Of a DNA stretch of 64,000 nucleotides, positions 37,297 through 47,029 are shown one piece after another. Position 1 is the first letter of the stretch. Each line of letters starts with the position of its first letter. Origin of the DNA: Hwanghaeella sp965227365 (GTDB lineage Bacteria > Pseudomonadota > Alphaproteobacteria > UBA8366 > Aestuariispiraceae). The translations under genes and the position numbers were made by a program. Below the pieces are notes generated by a model. The model saw nothing but the letters and a program-made list of their open reading frames with translations. It had not been told where the DNA came from and did no database searches. The DNA lies in the NCBI RefSeq assembly GCF_965227365.1, contig NZ_OZ245754.1, positions 4,278,001-4,342,000 on the forward strand, read 5' to 3'.

Positions 37297-38249
37297 TCCA
37301 CCGTCCTTCGCATGAAGGCGATGACCACGGCCAACATCAGGGCGGCGGTCGCCGGGATCGTCCAATATTCGTGATGGATTTCGAGCGGCGGCTGCAAGGT
37401 CGGGCTAGGCTCCAATGCATCGAGGGCGTCCGCCACCGCGGTAAGGTCGCTCATATTCTTGACGCGGAAGCTTTGACCGCCGCTTTCCTCCGCGATCTCC
37501 CGCAATGTTTTCGTATCGACCGCATCGCGCGTTTTGGGGGCGGTCTCAAGGTCTTCTGGTCCGAGCGCGATGGTATGGACCCGTATCCCGTGTCTCTCGG
37601 CAAGCCCCGCCACATCGATGGCGGAAACGGTTCCCTTCGTATCCACCCCGTCGGAAAGCAGAATGACCACCCGACTGGGAGCGTCTGATTTCGCCAGACG
37701 TTTGACCGCCAGGCCCAAGCCGTCACTGATCGCCGTGGATCGGCCTGAGATACCGATGACCGCTTCCTCGATCGCACGGGCGACCGCAACGGTATCGAAG
37801 GTCAGGGGCGAGCCGTAATAGGCGCGGTCGCCAAAAATCACCAATCCGATCCGGTCACCGACGCGACGGCGGACGAAATGCGAACTCACTTTTTGAACGG
37901 CCTGCAGGCGGGTCAGGGTCTGCCCGTCCAGGCTGAAATCTTCCTTCTCCATGCTGCCCGAAAGGTCGAGCGCCAAGACGATATCCCGGCCCGAGGATGG
38001 AATAGCGTCGCTGGTGCCCAGCATGCGCGGCCCGGCCAGGGCAAGAACCAAAAGAACCCAGAGGATTGACGGGAGAGCCCGTCGCATATGGGCGGCATAG
38101 CCGGTATTCCCGGCCTCTGCCATGGCGTTGGCGATGGCAGCCGGCACGAAGACGGCGCCGCTGTCCCGCCGGCGCGGCGAAAACAGAAACCGGGCCAGAA
38201 AAGGCAGGGGAAGCAACAATAGGGCGAGCGGTTCGGCCAGGCTCCACAT
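37293..38249 (-). CDS. VWA-domain membrane protein, BatA-like (cluster 2)
   Basis: 318 residues. MWSLAEPLALLLLPLPFLARFLF is the standard BatA opening helix. A second helix is PSILWVLLVLALAGPRML. The VWA domain has a canonical metal site (LALDLSGSM, with later VVILLSDGVDTKG). The C-terminus ends in a helix (TIPATAALMLAVVIAFMRR). The long upstream open frame overlaps the DUF4381 and DUF58 genes antisense to good coding and is not used. It probably pairs with the MoxR protein of this operon. Confidence 0.92.
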   Translation of the reverse strand: MWSLAEPLALLLLPLPFLARFLFSPRRRDSGAVFVPAAIANAMAEAGNTGYAAHMRRALPSILWVLLVLALAGPRMLGTSDAIPSSGRDIVLALDLSGSMEKEDFSLDGQTLTRLQAVQKVSSHFVRRRVGDRIGLVIFGDRAYYGSPLTFDTVAVARAIEEAVIGISGRSTAISDGLGLAVKRLAKSDAPSRVVILLSDGVDTKGTVSAIDVAGLAERHGIRVHTIALGPEDLETAPKTRDAVDTKTLREIAEESGGQSFRVKNMSDLTAVADALDALEPSPTLQPPLEIHHEYWTIPATAALMLAVVIAFMRRTVE

Positions 38250-38250
38250 G

Positions 38251-38640
38251 CTAGCGGCCCCGTTTTCCGGCCAAACGCAGGATTTCCGCATCCAGCGCCT
38301 CGTGGTCGATATCCGCGCCAGGTTTGTACAGATCCTGCCGCCAAACGGGGTTGGTATCCTGTTCGTCCGGCACGGCGGCCCGCAATTCCGACCAGAGCCG
38401 CGCCTGTCGGACGAGTCTGTCCGACGCGGACAGGGTGCGAAGCGATTCCAGCTCCCGGCCGATTTGTTCACGGACCGTCATACGTCGGGCGAGAAACGGA
38501 CGCAGAAGAAGATACAGGATTATACCCAGCGCTAGCCCGATCCCGAAGGCCGCGCATCCGTCCTGCCAGGTCAGTTCCGCGAACGCGGTCGGCAGACGCG
38601 GTGGATGGAGTTTGTCGACGATTTCAGCGGGCGTCGGCAT
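38251..38640 (-). CDS. DUF4381 membrane protein (cluster 2)
   Basis: 129 residues. PTPAEIVDKLHPPRLPTAFAEL opens the protein, then one helix (GCAAFGIGLALGIILYLLLRPFLA) and a helical C-terminal region (ESLRTLSASDRLVRQARLWSELRA, VWRQDLYKPGADID). These features match DUF4381, which always accompanies MoxR-DUF58-BatA genes. The start overlaps the DUF58 stop by 17 bases, showing translational coupling. The frame extends upstream but that part is not conserved-looking. Confidence 0.85.
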   Translation of the reverse strand: MPTPAEIVDKLHPPRLPTAFAELTWQDGCAAFGIGLALGIILYLLLRPFLARRMTVREQIGRELESLRTLSASDRLVRQARLWSELRAAVPDEQDTNPVWRQDLYKPGADIDHEALDAEILRLAGKRGR

Positions 38641-39526
38641 ATAACTCCTCCGCCACTTCTTCCAACACCGTATCCGAGTCGATGACTCGAACTGTCGCCC
38701 CGATATCACGCAGGGCTCGGATCCGATTTTCCGTCGATTTCTCGTCTTTGGTAAAAGCGCCCCAACGCAGCACGCCGTCCTCGGAGAAATACGGCAGGTT
38801 GCGTTGCGGCGGGTCCCGTTCGAAGGCATCCCGGATCAGGAATATCTCTACGCGGGCCAGACGCAGCAGCGGTCGTATGGCTTGTTCTGCAACGCCCTCG
38901 CCGTCATCCAGGCCGGTTGCCAGGACGACGGTCGCGCCGCGCGGGACAAGCCGCGCGACCCGATCGATATGCGCTTCCAACCCAACCCCAGCGACACGGT
39001 CCCCCGCCGCCAGGGCATCCAATGCCTGGCGGTGCGCCTGTGCGAGCGACCCCGCAATGCGCACCATCGCCGTATCCCTTTCCCGCGGCGGTTGGAAGAC
39101 GGAGTCGCGGTCGGAAAAAGCGAGCATCCCGACACGCCCGCCGGCACTCAGCATCCGCCATCCGGCGAGCGCCGCCAGTTCCGCGGCAAGAACCGACCGC
39201 AGCCGCCCCCTGGTTCCCCAAAGCATGGTGTGTCGGAAATCGACCACCAACATCGCCGTGCGGTCCTGGTCTTCATGAAACGTGCGCACATGCGGTTTAC
39301 CGGTCCGGGCCGTCGCCATCGCATCCATGTGTCGGAAGTCGTCACCATCCGCATAGGGACGGATATCGCGGATGTCCAACCCGCTGCCGCGCTTGCGGCC
39401 CGCATGACTGCCGGGCCTCCCGGTTTCGGCGAGACGCGGCAATGACGATTGCGCCAAGGCGCGAAGCCCGATCAACCGGTCCGCATCTACCGTGGCGCCG
39501 GGGTGGCCATGCCAGTCCATAGCCAC
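38624..39526 (-). CDS. DUF58 domain protein (cluster 2)
   Basis: 300 residues. The DUF58 hallmark is present: GSHAGRKRGSGLDIRDIRPYADGDDFRHMDAMATARTGKPHVRTF, although the usual IDWr reads HMDAM. A VWA-like fold follows (TAMLVVDFRHTMLWG), in which the metal motif reads D-F-R-H-T and so is degenerate. It lies 6 bases downstream of the MoxR gene. The ATG at 39520 is an alternative start. Confidence 0.87.
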   Translation of the reverse strand: MAMDWHGHPGATVDADRLIGLRALAQSSLPRLAETGRPGSHAGRKRGSGLDIRDIRPYADGDDFRHMDAMATARTGKPHVRTFHEDQDRTAMLVVDFRHTMLWGTRGRLRSVLAAELAALAGWRMLSAGGRVGMLAFSDRDSVFQPPRERDTAMVRIAGSLAQAHRQALDALAAGDRVAGVGLEAHIDRVARLVPRGATVVLATGLDDGEGVAEQAIRPLLRLARVEIFLIRDAFERDPPQRNLPYFSEDGVLRWGAFTKDEKSTENRIRALRDIGATVRVIDSDTVLEEVAEELYADAR

Positions 39527-39532
39527 GTCCCC

Positions 39533-40543
39533 TCAGATCGGTTTCACATCTTCAAGCAGGCGGGCTACCAGACTGCGCGCCGTATCGCCGTTCGCCGTCG
39601 CCCGCCACGTCGGGATGATCCGATGCGCCAGGACGTCGGGCGCCAATGCCTGGACATCTTCCGGCACCCCGTAGTCGCGGCCATGCAGATAGGCCCGGGC
39701 CCGGACAGACGCCGCGAGAGATAATGTCCCGCGCGGCGAGACGGCATGTTCGATCGCATCGCTGACCGCCGGAATTGGGGAACCTTCCCGTGTCGCCATC
39801 ACCAGGCGGACGATGTAGTCCTTCAAGGCCGGGGAAAGATGAACGGTCTCAACCTCCTTCCTGGCGGCGAGAATATGGTCCGAATTCGTCAACGCTTCGA
39901 TTTTCAGCGGTTGGGTCGCCTCGCTTTCGACGAGGTTCAGGATCGACATTTCGGTCGTTGCATCCGGCAGCGTCAGCAGCACATGCATCAGGAATCGGTC
40001 GAGCTGCGCTTCCGGAAGCGGAAAGGTCCCCTCATGCTCAATCGAATTCTGGGTCGCCACCACCATGAAGCAGGGCGGCAGGGCTTGGGTCGCGCCGCCT
40101 GCCGTCACCTGCCCTTCGGCCATGGCCTCCAGCAGGGCGGATTGCACTTTCGGCGGGGCGCGGTTGATTTCGTCGACCAGGACCAGCGCATGAAAGATCG
40201 GCCCCTTCACGAACTCGAAATCGCCCTTGTCCGGCCGAAAGACCTGGGTGCCGGTAACGTCGGCCGGCATCAGATCCGGCGTGCATTGAATACGCGCGAA
40301 ACTGCCTTCCAAACCCGACGCCAAGCGCTTCACCGCCCGCGTCTTGGCAAGTCCCGGCGGTCCTTCGATCAACAGGTGCCCACCGGTCAGCAGACCGATC
40401 GCCAGCCTTTCGACCATTCCTTCATAGCCGATCAGACCGGCGCAGACATTCCCGACCAGTTCGTGGATCGGCCCAGCGGCGTTCATCGTCGCCGGCGTCG
40501 TCTGCTCCGAGACGGGTGCGCCGTTGGGTGCGGACGTATCCAA
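39533..40543 (-). CDS. MoxR-family AAA+ ATPase (cluster 2)
   Basis: 336 residues. Walker A GPPGLAKT, Walker B LVLVDEINRAPPKVQSALLEAM, and sensor 1 ATQNSIEHEGTFPLPEAQLDRF are intact. It is the first gene of a seven-gene minus-strand operon (MoxR, DUF58, DUF4381, BatA, BatB, BatC, BatD), the classical arrangement. It is clearly a paralogue of the MoxR at 14991 but differs across the lid and N-terminus. A 241-base gap upstream should carry the promoter. Confidence 0.95.
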   Translation of the reverse strand: MDTSAPNGAPVSEQTTPATMNAAGPIHELVGNVCAGLIGYEGMVERLAIGLLTGGHLLIEGPPGLAKTRAVKRLASGLEGSFARIQCTPDLMPADVTGTQVFRPDKGDFEFVKGPIFHALVLVDEINRAPPKVQSALLEAMAEGQVTAGGATQALPPCFMVVATQNSIEHEGTFPLPEAQLDRFLMHVLLTLPDATTEMSILNLVESEATQPLKIEALTNSDHILAARKEVETVHLSPALKDYIVRLVMATREGSPIPAVSDAIEHAVSPRGTLSLAASVRARAYLHGRDYGVPEDVQALAPDVLAHRIIPTWRATANGDTARSLVARLLEDVKPI

Positions 40544-40784
40544 CGCATTTCCTCCCCTGATCCCGCCGCTGGTCTTTTCTTATCTGGTGTAACGGCGTGG
40601 ATTTATTCGCCCGGCCGACACCGGGCGGAAGTCTTTCATTCAATCTGCCTTTTCAGGTATCGCCTGATTCTGCCAACAAACGATTCGGGCAAGAGTAGCA
40701 TAATAGGGGGCGGCTACGACCCGGGCCAACACCGACTTTCGAACGATACGGCCGGCGGCGAAGCGCACCGCCGGCCACGCCGAT

Positions 40785-43700
40785 TCACTCCGCCGCTGCG
40801 GCCGGTCTTTCCGATACCAGATCGAAGCGATCATCGGTCGCGCGAGCGCCGGGGTCCCGTTCGACAGGCGGGCCATAACCGCCACCGCCCGGCGTCAGCA
40901 TCACCAAGGCATCGCCCGCGGGGACGATCTGCTTGCCCTTGCCGCGCAAAGGCGGACCGGACCGCAGGGACAGTATCCCCGCCGCACCGATTTCACCGCC
41001 GGCACGGCCCCGCGGCGGGTTCTGGATACGGTCGAACAAGGCGAAGACCGCGAAGGGCGCGCCTTCCGCATGTTCGATCTCCATGGCTTGGCCGAGGCCG
41101 CCGCGGAACTTGCCGTCCCCGCCGGACCCGGCCCGGTATTCTTTCCGGCGGAAGATGACAGGTGCGATCGTCTCGGTAATTTCCACCGGCGTACATCGAA
41201 CCCCGGACGGGAAAGCGGTTGCCGACAGCCCGTCCCGGCCCGGCCGCGCGCCGGTACCGCCGGAATGGAAGATCATCGCGGTAAACGGCGTCGCATCGCC
41301 GTAATCGGCGTCGCCGACGATGCCGTGCCCGCCCGACAGCATCGGGTTCCAGAGCGAGGAACTGCCTTCGGCCGGAGCGTATCCCGGCTTCGCCTTGTCG
41401 AGGCAACCCAGCACCACGTCCGGCAGCATCTGCCCGGTAACATGGCGGATGTTCACCGCAGCCGGCCTCGGCGCATTCAGAATGCAGCCTTCCGGCGCGG
41501 TGACATGGATAGTCCCCAGGGACCCGGCATTGTTCGGCACTTTCGGCCCGACGACGACGCGGACCCCGAAGGTGGCATAGGCCTGGGTATAGGTCAGCGG
41601 CACGTTGATCCCAAAGGCCGACATTGCCGACGTACCGTCGAAATCGACAGTCAGCCCGTCGGGGCCGGCCGACAGTTTCGCCTTCAGGGTCAAGGGATGG
41701 TCATAGCCGTCGACCGTCATGCTGTTTTCATAAACACCGGCCGGCAGATCACGGATCGCCTCCAGCATGGCGGCGCGGGAGGTATCGATGATGTGATCGG
41801 CAATCTCCGCCAGATCGTCGAGCGCGAAGTCCGCCATCATCTCGTCCAGACGACGACAGCCGATCTCGTTGCAGGTGGCGAGCGAATAAAGGTCGCCGAC
41901 GACCTGAACCGGCTCGCGCACATTCGCACGGACGATCTCCATCACCGGCTCGCAGACCTCGCCCTTGTCGAAAAATTTCATGATCGGGATGCAGAGGCCT
42001 TCCTCGAAGACCTGGCCGGCATCCGGTCCGAAACCGCGGCCACCGATATCGACGACATGAACCGTCGACGCGAAAAGCGCGACCGCCTTGCCCTTGCGGA
42101 AGGCCGGCGTCACCACCGTGAAATCGAACAGGTGCCCGGTGCCGAGCCAGGGGTCGTTGGTCAGATAGACATCCCCTTCCTGCATGGTCTCGATCGGGTA
42201 TTTCTCCAGGAAGAAGGAGACGGAGGCGGCCATTGCGTTGACATGCCCGGGCGTGCCGGTCACGGCCTGCGCCAGCATGCGGCCATCCGTATCGAAAATG
42301 CCGGCGGAAAGGTCCCCCGCCTCGCGGACCGAGGTCGAGAAGGCAGTGCGAATCAGCGCCTGGGCCTGTTCCTCGACGACCGAAATCATCCGGTCCCACA
42401 CGACTTGGCGGCGAATATCCTCCGCCAAATCGCTGGCCGCTCCCCCGGCATCCGCATCGCGGGTGAGGACGATATCGCCCAAGGTGTTGATAGCGGCGGA
42501 GAAACCGGAGGGCACGATGGTTGTCGTCTGCTCCTCCACCAAGGCCGCCGGCCCGGAAAGTTCGGATCCCGCCGACAGATCTGTCCTACGGTACAATTCG
42601 GCCTCCGCCGGCTTGTCGCCGCGGCCGGGCTGCAACAGGCCGCGTACACCGTACGCGTTCACAGCCATGGAAGCTGGACCCGCCTCCGCCGCGGCTATGG
42701 ACAGCTGCGTTTCCGACGGTGCGGAAAGCGTCAGGGTCCAGGTCAGGATTTCGACCGCCAACCCCGGCACGACACGGCCGTATTGCTCGCTGTACGCCTT
42801 TTCGAAACCGGCACGCAGCGCCTCCGCATCGCTGGGCTCGAACGGCCTGTCGGGCAGGGCAACCTTGATTTCGTGCCCCTGGCCCACATAGCGCATGAAG
42901 GCGTGTCGTTGCGCCGTCAGCGTCGCCTTCGGCGCCCCCAGGCGTACGACGTCCTCGGCCTCCGCGTACATCCCGTTCATGAGGTCGTTCGCGATGCCGG
43001 CGTCGAAATCGGAGAGATGCATGTATCGGCTGCGGACGACCTCATAGGCGACTGGCGCCAGCAGGAAACCGAAGGCGGAGCCGACACCGGCATTTCCGGG
43101 AATGACGACCTTGTCGATGCCGAGTTTCTCGGCGACCCGGGCCGCGTGCAGCGGCGCCGCCCCGCCGAAGGCGATCATGGTCCGGTCGGCGATTTCCTTG
43201 CCGCGTTCGACCGCATGGACGCGGGCAGCGGAGGCCATGTTCTCGTCGACGATCTCGATCAAACCCAAGGCCGCACCAGATGCGCCCATCGACAGCGCGT
43301 CGCCCAAATCCCGCTTCATCGCGGCTTTGGCAGAATCGACATCAAGCTGCATGCTGCCGCCGGCGAAATCCTTCGGGTCGATCCGGCCCAACAGCAGATT
43401 GGCGTCGGTCACGGTCGGTTTGTCGCCGCCACGGCCGTAACAGGCGGGCCCCGGGTCGGCGCCCGCGCTTTCCGGACCGACTTGAATACGGCCCAAGGCA
43501 TCGACGGAGGCGATCGACCCGCCGCCGGCGCCGATTTCGACCATCTCGACGACAGGAATCTTTACCGGTAGACCGCTTCCCTTCATGAAACGATGGGTCC
43601 GGTCGACCTCGAAACTGCGAGACAGCAACGGCTCGCCATCGTCGATCAGACAGATCTTCGCCGTCGTTCCGCCCATATCGAAGGACAAGACGCTGTCTTC

Positions 43701-44543
43701 ACCCAGGGCCTTGGCGATCGCGGCGGCCAGGATGGCCCCGCCCGCCGGGCCCGATTCGACAAGGCGGATCGGGAAGTCGGCCGCGGTCCTGGCGGTAACC
43801 AGGCTGCCGCCGCTGGTCATCATCAGGAAGGGGCAGGTGAAACCGCGTTCCGCCAACCGCTTTTCCAGATCCGCGAGATATCGCGCCATCAGCGGCTTCA
43901 CATAGGCATTCGCAACAGTCGTCGATTGCCGGTCGAATTCGCGAACTTCCGGACAGACCTGGGAAGAAAGCGACAGGGGCAGGTCCGGATAGACCTTGGC
44001 GATGATTTCCGCGACGCGTTCCTCATGCACCGGATTCGCATAGGCATGCAGCAAGCCGATGGAAAGGCTTTCGATACCCTCCGCCTCGATTCGCGGCAGC
44101 CAAGCCTCGACACTGGCTTCGTCGAGCGGCGTCAGCACATTCCCATGCCAGTCGAGCCGTTCGACGACCGGCCAGCGAAGGTCGCGCGTTGCCAAAGGTG
44201 CGGGACGTTCCGCATAGAGGTCGTATTGGTCGAACCGGTTTTCATAGGCGATCTCCAGCGAATCGCGATGACCTTCCGTCACGATCAGCGCGGTCTTCGC
44301 GCCCTTGCGTTCGATCAGCGCATTGGTGGCCAGGGTGGTGCCGTGGATGATCAGGTCGACTTGTTCCGGCGCGATCCCCGCGCGATCCAAGACGGCATTC
44401 GCGCCGGTCATGAAACCGTCGGCCGGATTGGACGGCGTGGTGAGCACCTTTTGCGTCCAATGGCCGGACGGCGCCTCAAGAACGATATCCGTGAAGGTCC
44501 CCCCGATATCGACCGCCAAACGAACCCGGCTCTGCGCACCCAT
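40785..44543 (-). CDS. Fused hydantoinase A/B (5-oxoprolinase-type) protein
   Basis: 1252 residues, with HyuA and HyuB parts in one chain, as in eukaryotic 5-oxoprolinase. The N-terminal half (about 1-700) begins RLAVDIGGTFTDIVLEAPSG and has the ATP-binding ALIVTEGHRDSLEIAYENR and VLSFDMGGTTAKICLI stretches. The C-terminal half (from about 720) has WDRMISVVEEQAQALIRTAFSTS, YLTNDPWLGTGHLFDF and GGGGYGPP. It is an ATP-dependent amidohydrolase acting on 5-oxoproline, hydantoins or related lactams. The ATG at 44543 follows AAAGGGA. No partner gene is next to it. Confidence 0.93.
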   Translation of the reverse strand: MGAQSRVRLAVDIGGTFTDIVLEAPSGHWTQKVLTTPSNPADGFMTGANAVLDRAGIAPEQVDLIIHGTTLATNALIERKGAKTALIVTEGHRDSLEIAYENRFDQYDLYAERPAPLATRDLRWPVVERLDWHGNVLTPLDEASVEAWLPRIEAEGIESLSIGLLHAYANPVHEERVAEIIAKVYPDLPLSLSSQVCPEVREFDRQSTTVANAYVKPLMARYLADLEKRLAERGFTCPFLMMTSGGSLVTARTAADFPIRLVESGPAGGAILAAAIAKALGEDSVLSFDMGGTTAKICLIDDGEPLLSRSFEVDRTHRFMKGSGLPVKIPVVEMVEIGAGGGSIASVDALGRIQVGPESAGADPGPACYGRGGDKPTVTDANLLLGRIDPKDFAGGSMQLDVDSAKAAMKRDLGDALSMGASGAALGLIEIVDENMASAARVHAVERGKEIADRTMIAFGGAAPLHAARVAEKLGIDKVVIPGNAGVGSAFGFLLAPVAYEVVRSRYMHLSDFDAGIANDLMNGMYAEAEDVVRLGAPKATLTAQRHAFMRYVGQGHEIKVALPDRPFEPSDAEALRAGFEKAYSEQYGRVVPGLAVEILTWTLTLSAPSETQLSIAAAEAGPASMAVNAYGVRGLLQPGRGDKPAEAELYRRTDLSAGSELSGPAALVEEQTTTIVPSGFSAAINTLGDIVLTRDADAGGAASDLAEDIRRQVVWDRMISVVEEQAQALIRTAFSTSVREAGDLSAGIFDTDGRMLAQAVTGTPGHVNAMAASVSFFLEKYPIETMQEGDVYLTNDPWLGTGHLFDFTVVTPAFRKGKAVALFASTVHVVDIGGRGFGPDAGQVFEEGLCIPIMKFFDKGEVCEPVMEIVRANVREPVQVVGDLYSLATCNEIGCRRLDEMMADFALDDLAEIADHIIDTSRAAMLEAIRDLPAGVYENSMTVDGYDHPLTLKAKLSAGPDGLTVDFDGTSAMSAFGINVPLTYTQAYATFGVRVVVGPKVPNNAGSLGTIHVTAPEGCILNAPRPAAVNIRHVTGQMLPDVVLGCLDKAKPGYAPAEGSSSLWNPMLSGGHGIVGDADYGDATPFTAMIFHSGGTGARPGRDGLSATAFPSGVRCTPVEITETIAPVIFRRKEYRAGSGGDGKFRGGLGQAMEIEHAEGAPFAVFALFDRIQNPPRGRAGGEIGAAGILSLRSGPPLRGKGKQIVPAGDALVMLTPGGGGYGPPVERDPGARATDDRFDLVSERPAAAAE

Positions 44544-44731
44544 AACAATCCCTTTCAATATGGGGGACCTGCGTCCATGGCGCCCGATCCACCCTTTGAC
44601 CTGTCTGAATCCGAATACGCGTCACGGCCGGTAACGTCTTGCATTCGTCCCGCCGACACGCATCCCGAACTGTTGCATTCAGAGCCTTTCACCGACAAGG
44701 TTGAAGCAATGGATTTTCGCGAAAAGGACCG

Positions 44732-45565
44732 ATGATGAATATCCGCATGCTGCCGGTCGCCGGCTTGATCGGCGCCCTGGGGATGGCCCTGATCGGCCAA
44801 ACCGTCTTGGCACCGCAGGCGGTAGCCGCTTCGGTTACCCTGCAACCGCATCAGGCGCATTACCGCCTGGAGACGACCGAGGTCCGCATGCCGGGCGCCG
44901 GTGCGTCGCTGCCAGGGGAATTCATCGTTCGGCTCCAGAAACGCTGCACCGGTTGGGTCCTGCTGACACAGCTGACACTCGGCCTGGAGGTTTCCAACGG
45001 CCAGATCCTGGAAATCGAGTCCATCGGGGCCGCGGAGGAATCGCTCGACGGACGCGGCATGAGTTTCGAGTCCAAGCTGCGGATGAACAACGAACTGATC
45101 GAATCCCTCAAAGGCACCGCCGCCCTCAACGCGGACGGCACCGGGGTCGTCAACATCACTGTCCCGGAAGCCCAGACCCTGCCCTTGCCGAAAGGTACGA
45201 TTTTTTCCGTTTCCGCCTTCCACGATACCGTCGGAAAGATCCTGGCCGGCGAGAAGATCGTGAATTACATCCTCTTCGACGGCTCAACGCCGGAACCGAT
45301 CCGGGGGACCGATGTGGTCGTGGGCCCGGCCAAGCCTATGGATGAACCGCCGGAAGGCGATGCGGACCTGATCGAAGGACCCGGCTGGCAGGTCGTCACA
45401 TCCTTCTACGGATTGAACGACACGGATGCCCACCCATTGGTGACCAACACCGCGCATGTCTTCGCGAACGGGATCACGACACGGATTTCGTTGGATATCG
45501 GCCTTGCGGTCACCGACGGTACCTTGACCTTGTTGCAAGCCCTGCCGGAACCTTCCTGCCCTTGA
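44732..45565 (+). CDS. EipB-family (DUF1849) periplasmic cell-envelope protein
   Basis: 277 residues. The signal peptide is about residues 1-33 (LPVAGLIGALGMALIGQTVLAPQAVAAS). The mature part opens LQPHQAHYRLETTEVR, a family hallmark. Two cysteines are present, one in KRCTGW (near 70) and one two residues from the C-terminus (EPSCP), the positions of the conserved disulfide in Brucella EipB. That family forms a beta-spiral and supports envelope integrity. It is divergent from the oxoprolinase gene and upstream of an aminopeptidase. AAAGGA precedes the ATG. Confidence 0.85.
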   Translation: MMNIRMLPVAGLIGALGMALIGQTVLAPQAVAASVTLQPHQAHYRLETTEVRMPGAGASLPGEFIVRLQKRCTGWVLLTQLTLGLEVSNGQILEIESIGAAEESLDGRGMSFESKLRMNNELIESLKGTAALNADGTGVVNITVPEAQTLPLPKGTIFSVSAFHDTVGKILAGEKIVNYILFDGSTPEPIRGTDVVVGPAKPMDEPPEGDADLIEGPGWQVVTSFYGLNDTDAHPLVTNTAHVFANGITTRISLDIGLAVTDGTLTLLQALPEPSCP

Positions 45566-45631
45566 CCCTTTCCCTGTTTCAGACCGGCCGGATCATCCGG
45601 CCCCATAACGATGAGAACCAAGAGAGCCGCC

Positions 45632-47014
45632 ATGGATTGCTTTGCCGCGAAAGCCAACAAATCGACCGTCACCCTGATCGCCGTCAACGAGGACGGATTC
45701 AAGGATTGGATCGCGCAGAGGCCGGCACCCGAACAACACTGGATCGACGCGAACAAGTTCAAACCCACACCGGGAGCGGTTCTGATGCTTCCGGGCGAGG
45801 CCGGAAAGCCGGGCGAAGCCCTTGTCGGCGTCGAGAACAACGGCCCGGATAAATGGAGTTGGGGCGCCGCCGCCACGCGCCTGCCCGAAGGGCGTTACGC
45901 CCTTCCGAAAGGAATGGAGACTGAGTACGCCGAGGCGGCGGCTTTGGGTTGGGCGCTGGGCAGCTACCGCTTCGACCGCTATGCCAAGAAGGGCGGACCG
46001 GCATCGAAACTGGTCCTGCCTGATTCCGCAAACCGGAAGAGCGTCGAGGAATTCGCCAAGGCGATCTACTTGGTGCGCGACCTGATCAATACGCCGGCCT
46101 CCGACATGGGTCCGGGCGAGTTGGCGCATGAAGCGCGGAAACTGGCCCGTCATTTCAAATGCGATATCGACGTGACTGTCGGCGACGATCTGCTGTCCGA
46201 GAACTATCCGATGGTCCATGCTGTCGGACGGGCCTCTACCCGCGCGCCACGCCTGATCGACATGTCCTGGGGCAAGTCCAAACATCCGAAGGTCACCCTG
46301 GTCGGCAAGGGCGTATGCTTCGATTCCGGCGGATTGGACCTGAAGACATCCGGCGGCATGTTGATGATGAAAAAGGATATGGGCGGTGCGGCGCATGTCC
46401 TGGGGCTGGCCCATATGATCATGGCGGCGGGCCTGCCGGTGCGCCTGCGGGTTCTTATCCCGGCGGTCGAAAACAGCGTGTCCGGCGACGCCTTCCGCCC
46501 CTGGGACGTACTGTCTACCCGCAAGGGCATCACCGTGGAAGTCGGCAATACCGACGCGGAAGGCCGCCTTGTCCTGGCCGATGCGATTACGGCGGCCTTG
46601 GAAGACGAACCCGAATTGCTGGTCGACTTCGCGACCCTGACCGGGGCGGCCCGCGTTGCCGTCGGGACGGAAATTGCCGCCTATTTCTGTTCCGACAACG
46701 CACTGGCCGGGGAACTGGAGGGCGCGGCAACCAGGGAAGACGATCCGGTCTGGCGCCTGCCGCTGCACGCCTCCTATCGAAAGCTGCTTGAAAGCAAGGT
46801 CGCGGATATCAGCAGCACCGGCAGCGGCGGCTATGCCGGGGCGACCACAGCCGCTCTGTTCCTGCAGGAATTCGTCGGCGAAAAGACCCCCTGGATCCAT
46901 TTCGACATCATGGCATGGAACACCGGCACGCGCCCCGGCCGGCCGGAAGGCGGCGAAGCGATGGGGATCCGCGCCGTGTTCGATACGATCAGGCGGCGAT
47001 TCTCCAAGCACTAG
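45632..47014 (+). CDS. M17-family leucyl aminopeptidase
   Basis: 460 residues. The bimetallic active site is complete: VGKGVCFDSGGLDLKTSGGMLMMKKDMGGAA and the signature NTDAEGRLVLADAI. The N-terminal macro-like domain is shorter and divergent, as in the alphaproteobacterial PepB-like branch. It should release N-terminal residues from peptides in the cytoplasm. The frame starts 7 codons earlier, but ATG at 45632 has GAGAG 6 bases upstream. It follows the EipB-like gene by 66 bases and may be co-transcribed. Confidence 0.93.
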   Translation: MDCFAAKANKSTVTLIAVNEDGFKDWIAQRPAPEQHWIDANKFKPTPGAVLMLPGEAGKPGEALVGVENNGPDKWSWGAAATRLPEGRYALPKGMETEYAEAAALGWALGSYRFDRYAKKGGPASKLVLPDSANRKSVEEFAKAIYLVRDLINTPASDMGPGELAHEARKLARHFKCDIDVTVGDDLLSENYPMVHAVGRASTRAPRLIDMSWGKSKHPKVTLVGKGVCFDSGGLDLKTSGGMLMMKKDMGGAAHVLGLAHMIMAAGLPVRLRVLIPAVENSVSGDAFRPWDVLSTRKGITVEVGNTDAEGRLVLADAITAALEDEPELLVDFATLTGAARVAVGTEIAAYFCSDNALAGELEGAATREDDPVWRLPLHASYRKLLESKVADISSTGSGGYAGATTAALFLQEFVGEKTPWIHFDIMAWNTGTRPGRPEGGEAMGIRAVFDTIRRRFSKH

Positions 47015-47029
47015 GTATCCAGGTGACGC

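Noticed and set aside
41070..43571. 833-residue frame antisense to the oxoprolinase gene
   Set aside because: Shadow frame: His/Arg/Asp-rich, with no domain; the minus-strand gene is unmistakable.
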